From contig JASHYD010000552.1 in assembly GCA_030043175.1 (NCBI GenBank), forward strand, positions 1-5,458: DNA of 5,458 bases, written 5' to 3'. Source of the stretch: Xanthobacteraceae bacterium. Lineage in GTDB: Bacteria; Pseudomonadota; Alphaproteobacteria; Rhizobiales; Xanthobacteraceae. Shown here in pieces: positions 1-5,458 of the stretch. A model generated the notes under the pieces. That model had not been told where the DNA came from, did not search any database, and was given only the letters and a program-made list of their open reading frames with translations. The position numbers were made by a program, and so were the translations under genes. Position 1 is the stretch's first letter. Every line of letters begins with the position of its first letter.

Positions 1-112
1 CCGAGAGGCCGAAGTCGGCCATCGCGATGTTGCCGCCGCGTCCCTTGCGGACGTCCGGAAAGGCCGCGCAGACCGCGCGCAATCCAGCCAGAAGGGACGG
101 CAACAGCTCCAT
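1..112 (-). CDS. Transposase, N-terminal 37 codons only (ISNCY-like), cut by the window edge
   Basis: The minus strand reads from an ATG at 112-110 to the window edge with no stop. The peptide begins MELLPSLLAGLRAVCAAFPD and continues with RKGRGGNIAMADFGLS. I recognise this as the start of a transposase family, usually labelled ISNCY or simply transposase, in which a 'LLPxLLAGLRAVC..FPDxRKG' opening precedes an 'MADFGLSAFSMFFMQ'-type stretch. No in-frame ATG, GTG or TTG lies between this ATG and the upstream stop TAG (154-152), so the start is well fixed. The catalytic domain is outside the window, so activity cannot be judged. The gene diverges from the small secreted-protein gene at 246. 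Family recognition is from memory of the motif, not from a search. Confidence 0.72.
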   Translation of the reverse strand, partial: MELLPSLLAGLRAVCAAFPDVRKGRGGNIAMADFGLS

Positions 113-245
113 CCCAAGGGTAGAATCACTTTTTCGCTGATTTGGGAATCCCTAAAATGCATACCTTCGCTACTTTTAGAATTGCTGCTTCGTTATCGAT
201 CTATTCAGATTTATCAGATAAAATGAGAGACTGAGGGTTGTCGCG
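113..245. other. Divergent spacer between transposase and small secreted gene; IS end probably inside
   Basis: This spacer is clearly more A+T-rich than the rest of the window. It must hold the terminus of the insertion sequence that owns the transposase, because the transposase starts at 112 and the element end lies upstream of it. A short interrupted palindrome, GGGAATCCC, sits at 144-152. On the minus strand the stretch from about 165 to 144 reads ATGCATTTTAGGGATTCCC, which is a plausible place for a terminal inverted repeat. The partner repeat is outside the window, so the exact boundary cannot be set. Confidence 0.4.
193..224 (+). promoter_or_regulatory. Possible promoter for the small secreted-protein gene
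   Basis: A good -10-like hexamer, TAAAAT, lies at 219-224 in an A+T-rich stretch. The best upstream hexamer, TTATCG at 193-198, is a weak -35 match and is 20 bases away, which is long. Transcription from here would start near 231 and leave a leader of roughly 15 bases before the ATG at 246, just enough to hold the GAGGG ribosome-binding site at 233-237. This rests on sequence inspection only. Confidence 0.28.
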
Positions 246-602
246 ATGGGCGAGCACATGTACCGAGTTGTTTTTCCGTTGATGTTATTGTCGTCCTCCG
301 CTCTATCTCAGGGGGCGAATGTCTTCTTTAGCTATTCCGAATGGGAGAGGATGTCAGATAATCAGCGTTCGATATACATCGCCGGGGCGATGGACGCGCT
401 GATGATGTACGCCAGTAACGTTGAAGGATCAAAGCTAACCACCCATTTCTACAGCTGCCTAACAAAAGCCAGCCTGAACAATCTACAACTCGCTAACAAC
501 GTACGGGCATATACGAAACAGCACCCGGAGCTGCAAGCCGGTACGGTGCAAATACCGTTGGTGCATTATTTAAGAGCTTTATGTGGTCCAGTGCCGCAGT
601 AA
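246..602 (+). CDS. Small exported protein, Rap1a/Tai immunity-like
   Basis: This 118-residue protein has an N-terminal signal peptide: hydrophobic core at about residues 7-20 and a likely signal peptidase I site after ALS (residue 21). The mature part shows the order of features I associate with the Rap1a/Tai family. These are an aromatic 'W-E-R-M-S' with a following R-x-x-Y-I-x-G-A-M-D-A segment (residues 33-51), a mid cysteine (C71), a helix ending in KQHPEL (91-96) and a C-terminal cysteine (C113). Known members are periplasmic inhibitors that protect against type VI secreted amidases; many relatives are uncharacterised. C71 and C113 could form the conserved disulfide. The ATG at 246 has GAGGG at 233-237 with 8-base spacing, better than the site before the alternative ATG at 258. 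No effector gene is adjacent, so an immunity role is unproven. Base composition is more A+T-rich than in the two large genes, and the gene lies between transposase remnants, so transfer is plausible. Confidence 0.72.
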   Translation: MGEHMYRVVFPLMLLSSSALSQGANVFFSYSEWERMSDNQRSIYIAGAMDALMMYASNVEGSKLTTHFYSCLTKASLNNLQLANNVRAYTKQHPELQAGTVQIPLVHYLRALCGPVPQ

Positions 603-755
603 GCACAGCTGGGCATCAAAGAAACATCGTCAGGCAAGTAGCCCAACAAGCCGGTTGCAGCGGCAGGGATGGTTCAACATCTGCGAATAAGCCTCAGAAG
701 GCTGGCATCGGCATTACGGAATGCTTTGATCGGCCATTCAGGCTGCCGCTCCGGG
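603..755. other. Spacer downstream of the small gene, no gene seen
   Basis: I find no convincing coding sequence here. Two small inverted repeats are present: AGCCT-CAGA-AGGCT near 690-703 and GCATT-ACGG-AATGC at 711-724, the latter extendable imperfectly by ATC/GAT on its outer side. Neither is followed by a T-run, so neither is a clear terminator for the upstream gene. The second could be a relic of the left-end hairpin of the IS200/IS605-type element that follows, but it sits very close to where that element's transposase should begin, so this is weak. Confidence 0.35.
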
Positions 756-1082
756 TTACCATGGTTGTGCGGTACCCACCGATCGATTCACAAACCATCT
801 TGGCGAAGACTTGCCAAGCGTGCCCCGTTGTTGGCCCTCCGACGGAGAGGCTGGTCACCTGCATCTCCTCCTCAGTACCCCGAAGCTGTCGGTTTCGGTG
901 CTGGTCAACGCCCTCAAGGGCACGTCGGGTCGGACGCTTCGCAAGAACCGGCCAGACCATCGCCTCTCGCCGCACGACGGTGTTTTGTGCTCGCCGGCCT
1001 ATTCGCTGCGTCGGCCGCGGCGGGTCCGTTGGCGATCATCAAGCCGTATATCGAAACAGAGGCAGCGTGCTCCTCGCCCTAA
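756..1082 (+). pseudogene. tnpA: Decayed IS200/IS605-type TnpA transposase (HUH/Y1), frameshifted
   Basis: The middle part reads GHLHLLLSTPKLSVSVLVNA followed by LKGTSGRTLRKNRPD. This matches the HUH region of IS200/IS605 TnpA (family pattern DHVHLLV-x-PPKxSVSxLVNxLKGxSxRxLR), with the metal-binding H-L-H at 856-864. After GVLCSPAY (ending at 1002) the frame breaks. Adding one base to the TC at 1003-1004 restores Y-F-A-A-S, then GPLAIIKPYIETEA, which is the family's C-terminal 'SPSYFAxSxGGAPxxIIxQYIE' region, including a YIE tyrosine at 1047-1049. The N-terminal part is worse preserved: a 'YRRPVFTNxILAK'-like stretch is visible only in a third frame at about 770-811. Changes relative to the family include C for the Trp of 'LWSPSY'. 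The reading frame ends at TAA 1080-1082. No tnpB follows. The product is certainly non-functional as it stands, because three frames are needed to read it. The left boundary is approximate. Confidence 0.82.
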
Positions 1083-1091
1083 AGGCCGAGG
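1072..1091 (+). repeat. Imperfect hairpin typical of an IS200/IS605 right end
   Basis: The sequence CCTCGCCC-TAAA-GGCCGAGG forms an 8-bp stem with one internal mismatch and a four-base loop. Its position, overlapping the tnpA stop codon (TAA 1080-1082 lies at the loop), is where IS200/IS605 elements carry the subterminal right-end hairpin recognised by TnpA for single-strand cleavage. The cleavage site would be expected a short distance downstream, within about 1092-1115, but I cannot define it without a second copy. Confidence 0.6.
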
Positions 1092-1132
1092 CTTCCGCGT
1101 GCTGAAAATTTGGTGAGCCGAGGGCGTCTCTG

Positions 1133-1161
1133 GTCCGCTGACGCAGTCGGCGTCAGCGGAC
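1133..1161. terminator. Perfect 12-bp inverted repeat, probable terminator of the secreted-protein gene
   Basis: GTCCGCTGACGC and GCGTCAGCGGAC are exact reverse complements separated by the five-base loop AGTCG. The hairpin begins 31 bases past the stop codon of the minus-strand gene (1193-1195), a usual place for a transcript end. In the minus direction it is not followed by a T-run; in the plus direction TCTTTC follows. It could work mainly as a transcript-stabilising 3' end, as a weak bidirectional terminator between convergent units, or be a mobile-element relic. Confidence 0.55.
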
Positions 1162-1192
1162 TCTTTCACCGCTGTGTGATTGTCATTGCGGG

Positions 1193-2902
1193 TCAGCGGT
1201 CATCTTCATCATTATGGTCTGGCGGCGCGCCGGTGCCCGGCGCAAAAGAAACACCGCGGAGCACCTCAGCAAATCGCGCGGTTCGAAGCGTCGCGAAGGA
1301 TTCGCCGGCCGGAAGGCTTGTCGCCGCGAGGTTATCAGTGATCATCACCAACTTGTTCGGGTCGGCACCCTGGTCTCCGCTCCCACTCACCGTCGAGGTG
1401 ATCGCCCAGATGGTGGCGGTGCCGTCGCGATTGACACGACCGGTGAGGTTGCGCAGACCGTCAGTGGCCGGCGACCACGGCAGGCCAGTGACCGAATTAG
1501 TGCCCGTCGGATAACCGCTGACCGTATACGGCAGGCCGAGATTAAGTCCCGTCGCCAGGACGTACGCCAGATTCCATTGACCTTGGCTGGCGTTGAACAC
1601 CCACTTCTGCAGCCCTGCGGTGGTCTGGCTGGCTGCTGCCGTGTACGTTCCGGCGTTGAATGTATTTGTACCATTACCCTCATCGGCAACATAGAGCGTC
1701 GTCGCATTGGCGAACCACACTCCGAATGGAAACGAATCCGTGGTGTTCTTCGCAAGTTCAGTCGTGAAGCCCTTCAGCACGCACATGTTGTACGGGAAGA
1801 CACCTTCGGTCGCGAGATTAGCGGAATTGTAAAAGACCGGTGTTGCCGGCAACGCGGCGGACGGTGCGGGCAAGCCAACTCCGTTCGGGCACGCATGGGG
1901 ATTGCCGGTGCTGTCGGCCGCACCCGAAGTATCAATGAAATAGACCGTGTTGACGCCGTTACCGCCGCTCCCCTTGGTGAGATAGATGATATTGTTGAAG
2001 ATCGAGAGACCGCGGAAATTAGTGTCCTTGCCGATCTTATCCGCCTTGTCGCCCAGCTCCGTGATGTTGAAGCTGCCGACGGGTGTCGGAAGTCCGGGGT
2101 CCATTTGCGCTCTGAGCGGTTTGTCCGCGGCGGTCAGGATTTGAGCTCCGGCGCCGACGATGACCCCGGAGGGCTGAGGGTTGCCGCCATTCCCCGCATT
2201 GCCGGAGGTGTAGAAAAGATTTGCGCCAGCGGTGCCGTTCAGGATCGCTGCGCGTCCATTGTTGCCGCTATAAGCATTGGTTTTCGTAAAGCTGAACTTT
2301 CCGTGATGATCCACCTGGGCGACTACGCGATAAAACTGCCCAGGTACCGGGTTCGTCGGATCAACTACAAAGGGCGTGTTGGAGTTGGAGACATCGAGCG
2401 TGTCGACCGACGCCAGATATCCCATGAACGTGACAAAGCGCTTGTCGGTCGACAGGTTGAGGGCAAGTTCCGACTTGGACGAAAAGCTGGTCACCATCTG
2501 GTCGGAGCTGACCATGATTTGCCGTTCCGAGCTGTTAGGCACTTCGAGCGAATTGACCAGCCGGCCGGTTGGCGTGATCTCATCGAGCAAGATCTTGGAG
2601 GTGATGCCGAAGCTTCCGTCCACGATGGCATTGTTGAAGACTTCAGGATAGGTGCCGTCCGCCGTTGCCGTCACACAGTTGGAGCCGGTACAGTTCGGCG
2701 GCAGCTGCGCGCCAACGACAACATTGTTGGGGTTGTTATCGTACACCGACCGGCTGACCAGCAGATTGCCGGGCCGAAAAGCGGTGCCGTCATCCGCAAG
2801 GACCAACTGAGTGTGCGTCAGGCCAGCCAGCAAGACCGTAACCGCGCGGCCCGATTGGAAAATAAAAGAGCAGACAAATTTTTGCGTCTCTTTGTGCTTC
2901 AT
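1193..2902 (-). CDS. Secreted, probably all-beta protein of unknown family (569 residues)
   Basis: I do not recognise a named family. The start ATG at 2902-2900 is preceded by AGGGG (2914-2910) with 7-base spacing. Residues 1-36 form a Sec signal peptide: basic N-region, hydrophobic stretch AVTVLLAGL (20-28) and a likely cut after VLA (34-36) before DDGT. The mature part is rich in Gly, Asn, Thr and Ser and has alternating hydrophobic strands such as KRFVTFMGYLA (154-164), NNIIYLTKG (303-311), TVYFIDTSG (319-327), PFGVWFANATTLYVADEG (392-409) and TATIWAITS (495-503). This pattern suggests repeated beta-sheet blades, as in a propeller, which is my inference. Four cysteines remain after cleavage (C71, C76, C338, C374), so disulfides are possible. 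There is no membrane anchor, PEP-CTERM or LPXTG signal; the C-terminus is acidic (DHNDEDDR). The product is presumably periplasmic or released. The opposite strand is also open over most of this length, but its product is Arg-rich and has no signal or domain pattern. Confidence 0.85.
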   Translation of the reverse strand: MKHKETQKFVCSFIFQSGRAVTVLLAGLTHTQLVLADDGTAFRPGNLLVSRSVYDNNPNNVVVGAQLPPNCTGSNCVTATADGTYPEVFNNAIVDGSFGITSKILLDEITPTGRLVNSLEVPNSSERQIMVSSDQMVTSFSSKSELALNLSTDKRFVTFMGYLASVDTLDVSNSNTPFVVDPTNPVPGQFYRVVAQVDHHGKFSFTKTNAYSGNNGRAAILNGTAGANLFYTSGNAGNGGNPQPSGVIVGAGAQILTAADKPLRAQMDPGLPTPVGSFNITELGDKADKIGKDTNFRGLSIFNNIIYLTKGSGGNGVNTVYFIDTSGAADSTGNPHACPNGVGLPAPSAALPATPVFYNSANLATEGVFPYNMCVLKGFTTELAKNTTDSFPFGVWFANATTLYVADEGNGTNTFNAGTYTAAASQTTAGLQKWVFNASQGQWNLAYVLATGLNLGLPYTVSGYPTGTNSVTGLPWSPATDGLRNLTGRVNRDGTATIWAITSTVSGSGDQGADPNKLVMITDNLAATSLPAGESFATLRTARFAEVLRGVSFAPGTGAPPDHNDEDDR

Positions 2903-3368
2903 CGCAGATCCCCTATAGGCGCCACTCCATTGTGTTGTGGGAACGGGCGCCGCAATATCATGCCGGTGTCATGTTACAGCCTTGCGAACGCTGACTCGCT
3001 GCAACCGGGTCCGTTCTTCGCAGGCTCGTTCACGGGCAGCGTCTCACACAGCATCAGCAATTGCGGGCCGGACTGAAGAAAGCTTTGGGCCGCGGAAGTC
3101 GACCATGCCGTCGCCGCAACTGGCCCAACGCAGAGTGCCGAGTAGGCGCAATCTGCGCTGGTCCCAGAACTGGGGACACGGCTCAAGGGTGATCGCCAGC
3201 GACTTCCCGGGCTTGAGGCAGAACCACCCGCTGGTCAGCGACGTTTCCAAAGTCCACCTCCGAAGAGTGCTAGCTCCATGCCAGATTTTCGTCGGAGTCG
3301 GATCAAAATTGGCATATGCGGGCCTCCCACAGGCAACGGGAAGCCAATCGTCAACGCGTCGAGCGCCA
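2903..3368. other. 466-base gap without a convincing gene
   Basis: The gap separates the two minus-strand genes and must carry the promoter of the secreted-protein gene, though I see no strong -35/-10 pair. On the minus strand an open stretch of 125 codons (3421-3044) runs through it and overlaps the end of the sulfotransferase gene. A second one of 70 codons (3186-2974) overlaps that. The first contains LKPGKSLAITLEPCPQFWDQ, which looks more protein-like than a typical shadow frame, but I recognise no family, no good ribosome-binding site and no signal peptide. Decayed coding sequence is possible. Confidence 0.45.
3321..3345 (-). terminator. Hairpin after the sulfotransferase stop codon, candidate terminator
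   Basis: On the minus strand GGCTTCCC and GGGAGGCC pair over 8 positions (seven Watson-Crick and one G-U) around a nine-base loop. The hairpin begins 23 bases past the TAG stop (3371-3369). No T-run follows directly; a TTTT occurs 13 bases later. It is a plausible transcript end but not a textbook intrinsic terminator. Confidence 0.4.
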
Positions 3369-5381
3369 CTAGTCGCGGTAGCGAACGATTGCGTCGCCCA
3401 ACGTGTCCCGCAACGGATCAAGCCAGGGAGAGTAGTGCCGCCACTGGGAAAGCCCCCCGCGGAAGAGCGGCTGGCGCACCTGTTCCGAGCTGGGGGTGTT
3501 TACCGCGCGCTGGCTGCGGTAGAACGCCAGACAAGCAGGATCGAATTCGAGTCCGCAATGCGCCAGGATCTGGCGCACGCTGGCGCCGAGGTCCTCGACC
3601 AGGTCCTCGTAGCTGACCCGAAGCGCCCGTCCCGGCAAAACCCGATCCCAGTGCCGCATCACCTCCAGATACGTCCGGTAATACCTTGCGATCTCCGCGA
3701 TTCCGCACCCGAACTCCTGTCCTCTCGCGAAAAGCTGCTTGAGGTTGCTGACGCAGCAGGCCATCGGCTCGCGCCGGATGTCGATGATTTTCGCATTGGG
3801 CAACATCAAATGGATCAGGCCTATGTGCCAGAAGTTGTTCGGCATCTTGTCGACGAAACGCGGCCGTCCGCGCCGATAGACACGCGTCTCGTCGAGGTAG
3901 CGGCGCCCCAGACGTTCGTAAAGGAGCGGGTCCAGACTCGGCAGCAGATCCGGATAGCGGGCACTGCCGCGGTTCGGTCCCGGCCCCTGCAATTCCGAGA
4001 CGATTCGCGGAATGTCGTGCAATTCCTGCGTCCCATCGACGTCTGGGTGTGAGGCCAGGATTTGTTCAAGCAGCGTCGAGCCCGAGCGCGGCAGGCCAAC
4101 AATGAAGATCGGGTCGCGAGCCGCGGCGCCGGCGCCGGTGCGGATGACGAAGAATTCCTCGCTGCAAATATCCATCAGGCGGCGGGCGTTGTCCTCTATC
4201 GCCTCGGCACGGTAGCCGCTCTTCGCCCGCACCAGCGAATTGCCACGCTCGTAAAATGCCCAGGATCCGTCATAGTCGGCCCGATCCTCCAACGCTTTCC
4301 CGAGCGCGAAACAAAGGTGTGCGCGATCCCCCAGTCCCGGGCTTGGTAGCGCCTCCAGGCCCCGCATGCGTGCGACCTCGTGGTCGCTGAAGCGATACGT
4401 CTTTAGGTTGGCGAGGCTCCAGAACGCGTCGCCGACATCGGTCTGGCCGCTCGTTGCATCCCGGTAGGTGCGCACGGCCTCGTCGGTCCGGCCGAGCGCT
4501 TTCAGTGAATGGCCCAGCACGATGCGCAGGTGATTGCGCTGCGGGGTCTGCGAGAGCAGGTCGCGGAAGATCGGGACCGCCTCGTCGTGGCGTCCGAGGC
4601 CCGCGAGTATCGTGGCACGAAGAAATCGGGCCTCGGGATCGGAAGGTGCGCTCAGCAGCCGCTGCTCCACTTGTTCCAGCGCCGTCGCATACTTCTGGCG
4701 CTCAATCAGAGTGCGTACGAAATCCAGCCGCGCGTCGGCGTAACCCGGCGCGAGGTCTACCACCTCGCGGAAAAGGCCCTCGGCCCGATCTGCTGCGCCG
4801 CATCGCTGAGCGATCCGCCCGAGCAGCCGCAGCGCCTCAACATGCCTGCCCTCCCTGGCAATGTAGCTCGTCAAAAGGTTTTCCGCCGCCGCGTGATCGC
4901 CGTCGCAGAACCAACTACCCGCCTCGACAATCACGGGCGGCAGCTCCTTGAGCTTCGAAAGGTGCTTTGATGCAACGCCCGCTCTCTGCGGCTGGCCGGC
5001 TGCGCTGAGCAGTCGTTCCAGCATCGCCCAGCTCGACGCCAGGGCGGGATTGAGTTCGACCGCATGTTCGAATGACTCAATCGCGCGCGCCCGATCGCCC
5101 AGCGCCACATGGCAATGACCGCGCTCCTGGAAAAGGAGGCCGTAGTGCGGGTGTGCTCGCTCAAGGGTATCCAGAGTCTCCAGCGCATTCTTCGGCTGAT
5201 CGAGCAGACGCTGGTTCAGCGCCGACAAGTAAAGCGCGTCCCGCTGCGACGGCGCGCGACGCAACAGCGCGCGGACCGCCGCCAGTGCCTCGGTGTGCCG
5301 GCGAGCCCGAGTGAGACCTTGGATGCGGCGCAACTCGTTGACGAAAGCGCCAGCATCCGTTTCGCGGTGAAGTCCGGTCAC
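3369..5381 (-). CDS. Tetratricopeptide-repeat sulfotransferase (670 residues)
   Basis: The protein should transfer sulfate from PAPS to an unknown acceptor in the cytoplasm; there is no signal peptide or membrane segment. Residues about 14-320 form a TPR solenoid of roughly nine helix pairs, e.g. 83-113 (FQERGHCHVALGDRARAIES then FEHAVELNPAL), 249-281 and 284-315. A further helical pair at 351-390 leads into the catalytic domain, which resembles the Sulfotransfer_3 family. Visible motifs are the 5'-phosphosulfate loop PIFIVGLPRSGSTLLEQIL (424-442), TQELHDIPRI (451-460), DKMPNNFWHIGLI (511-523), the 3'-phosphate region IIDIRREPMACCVSNLKQLF (532-551, with R536/R537 and S545), RVSYEDLVEDL (588-598) and the C-terminal RQPLFRGGLSQWRHYSPWL (636-654). 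The start is a GTG at 5381-5379 with a weak GAAG (5390-5387). An in-frame TGA at 5402-5400 and the absence of another start between them fix it as the furthest upstream option. The TPR half probably binds a protein partner or substrate. Enzymes of this architecture are common in alpha- and betaproteobacteria and mostly lack a known acceptor. Confidence 0.93.
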   Translation of the reverse strand: MTGLHRETDAGAFVNELRRIQGLTRARRHTEALAAVRALLRRAPSQRDALYLSALNQRLLDQPKNALETLDTLERAHPHYGLLFQERGHCHVALGDRARAIESFEHAVELNPALASSWAMLERLLSAAGQPQRAGVASKHLSKLKELPPVIVEAGSWFCDGDHAAAENLLTSYIAREGRHVEALRLLGRIAQRCGAADRAEGLFREVVDLAPGYADARLDFVRTLIERQKYATALEQVEQRLLSAPSDPEARFLRATILAGLGRHDEAVPIFRDLLSQTPQRNHLRIVLGHSLKALGRTDEAVRTYRDATSGQTDVGDAFWSLANLKTYRFSDHEVARMRGLEALPSPGLGDRAHLCFALGKALEDRADYDGSWAFYERGNSLVRAKSGYRAEAIEDNARRLMDICSEEFFVIRTGAGAAARDPIFIVGLPRSGSTLLEQILASHPDVDGTQELHDIPRIVSELQGPGPNRGSARYPDLLPSLDPLLYERLGRRYLDETRVYRRGRPRFVDKMPNNFWHIGLIHLMLPNAKIIDIRREPMACCVSNLKQLFARGQEFGCGIAEIARYYRTYLEVMRHWDRVLPGRALRVSYEDLVEDLGASVRQILAHCGLEFDPACLAFYRSQRAVNTPSSEQVRQPLFRGGLSQWRHYSPWLDPLRDTLGDAIVRYRD

Positions 5382-5458
5382 CGTATCTTCACTTTTGCTT
5401 CATCGACCCGCAACGGTCCGTTCCTAACATTTTGCGTCAGCCTGATTTCAAGAGGACG
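5382..5458 (-). promoter_or_regulatory. Upstream region of the sulfotransferase gene with a four-codon open frame
   Basis: On the minus strand, ATG-AAG-CAA-AAG-TGA (5403-5389) is a complete tiny open frame whose stop lies seven bases before the GTG start. Its stop overlaps the GAAG ribosome-binding-site candidate. Further upstream TTGAAA (about 5450-5445) resembles a -35 box, but the hexamer 17 bases on (GTTAGG) is a poor -10, so I do not call a promoter firmly. No other gene reaches into this end of the window. Confidence 0.25.

Noticed and set aside
144..152. GGGAATCCC palindrome as an operator or terminator
   Set aside because: Four-base arms are too short to support a call. It is kept only as a possible landmark near the insertion-sequence end.
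694..975. 93-codon minus-strand frame
   Set aside because: It is antisense to the TnpA relic and shows no family pattern.
581..1105. 174-, 137- and 101-codon plus-strand frames treated as separate genes
   Set aside because: They overlap each other and each holds only a piece of the TnpA similarity; they are better read as one frameshifted pseudogene.
2938..2970. GGAAC on the plus strand as an EcfG-type general-stress promoter
   Set aside because: No CGTT-like -10 element is found 16-17 bases downstream, and no plus-strand gene follows.
1214..3076. 620-codon plus-strand open frame opposite the secreted-protein gene
   Set aside because: It is longer than the gene it overlaps, but its product is Arg-rich with no domain, signal or plausible ribosome-binding site. 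The minus frame has a clear signal peptide, a good ribosome-binding site and coherent protein composition.
2937..4052. 371-codon plus-strand open frame over the gap and the end of the sulfotransferase gene
   Set aside because: It is antisense to the catalytic domain, whose motifs are unmistakable on the minus strand. The product shows no recognisable features.
4454..4970. 165- and 153-codon plus-strand frames inside the sulfotransferase gene
   Set aside because: They are G+C-driven shadows of the TPR region: Arg/Ala/Pro-rich and without a supported start.
1..5458. CRISPR array, tRNA, rRNA or riboswitch
   Set aside because: I saw no regularly spaced repeats, no cloverleaf-like sequence with a T-loop GGTTCRA motif, and no recognisable riboswitch core.

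Overview
The window looks like a G+C-rich proteobacterial chromosome, most likely an alphaproteobacterium of the Rhizobiales type. I infer this from base composition, the families present (a TPR-sulfotransferase, a Rap1a/Tai-like small secreted protein, an ISNCY-like transposase) and the density of insertion-sequence debris. The taxonomic call is inference only; there is no rRNA or other marker gene here.

Left part (1-1190) is an accessory, mobile-element-scarred zone. It opens with the first 37 codons of a transposase reading leftward off the window edge. A less G+C-rich spacer follows, then a small exported protein (246-602, + strand) whose motif order matches the Rap1a/Tai immunity-protein family. 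Next is a decayed IS200/IS605-type TnpA transposase (about 756-1082, + strand). Its HUH motif and C-terminal tyrosine region lie in different frames, and its stop codon overlaps the loop of a right-end-like hairpin (1072-1091). A perfect 12-bp inverted repeat (1133-1161) separates this debris from the next gene.

Middle part (1193-2902, - strand) is one large gene for a 569-residue secreted protein with a Sec signal peptide. It is Gly/Asn/Thr-rich, probably all-beta and possibly propeller-like, and I cannot name its family. Between it and the next gene lie 466 bases (2903-3368) without a convincing gene.

Right part (3369-5381, - strand) is a 670-residue protein. Its N-terminal half is a tetratricopeptide-repeat solenoid and its C-terminal half is a PAPS-dependent sulfotransferase with all main cofactor-binding motifs visible. 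Its GTG start lies just downstream of a tiny open frame near the window's right edge.

The two large minus-strand genes point the same way, but the 466-base gap and a hairpin after each stop codon suggest separate transcription units. I see no complete new multi-gene system. The most interesting items are the orphan immunity-like gene between two mobile-element remnants, the datable decay of the TnpA gene, and the unassigned secreted protein beside a sulfotransferase.
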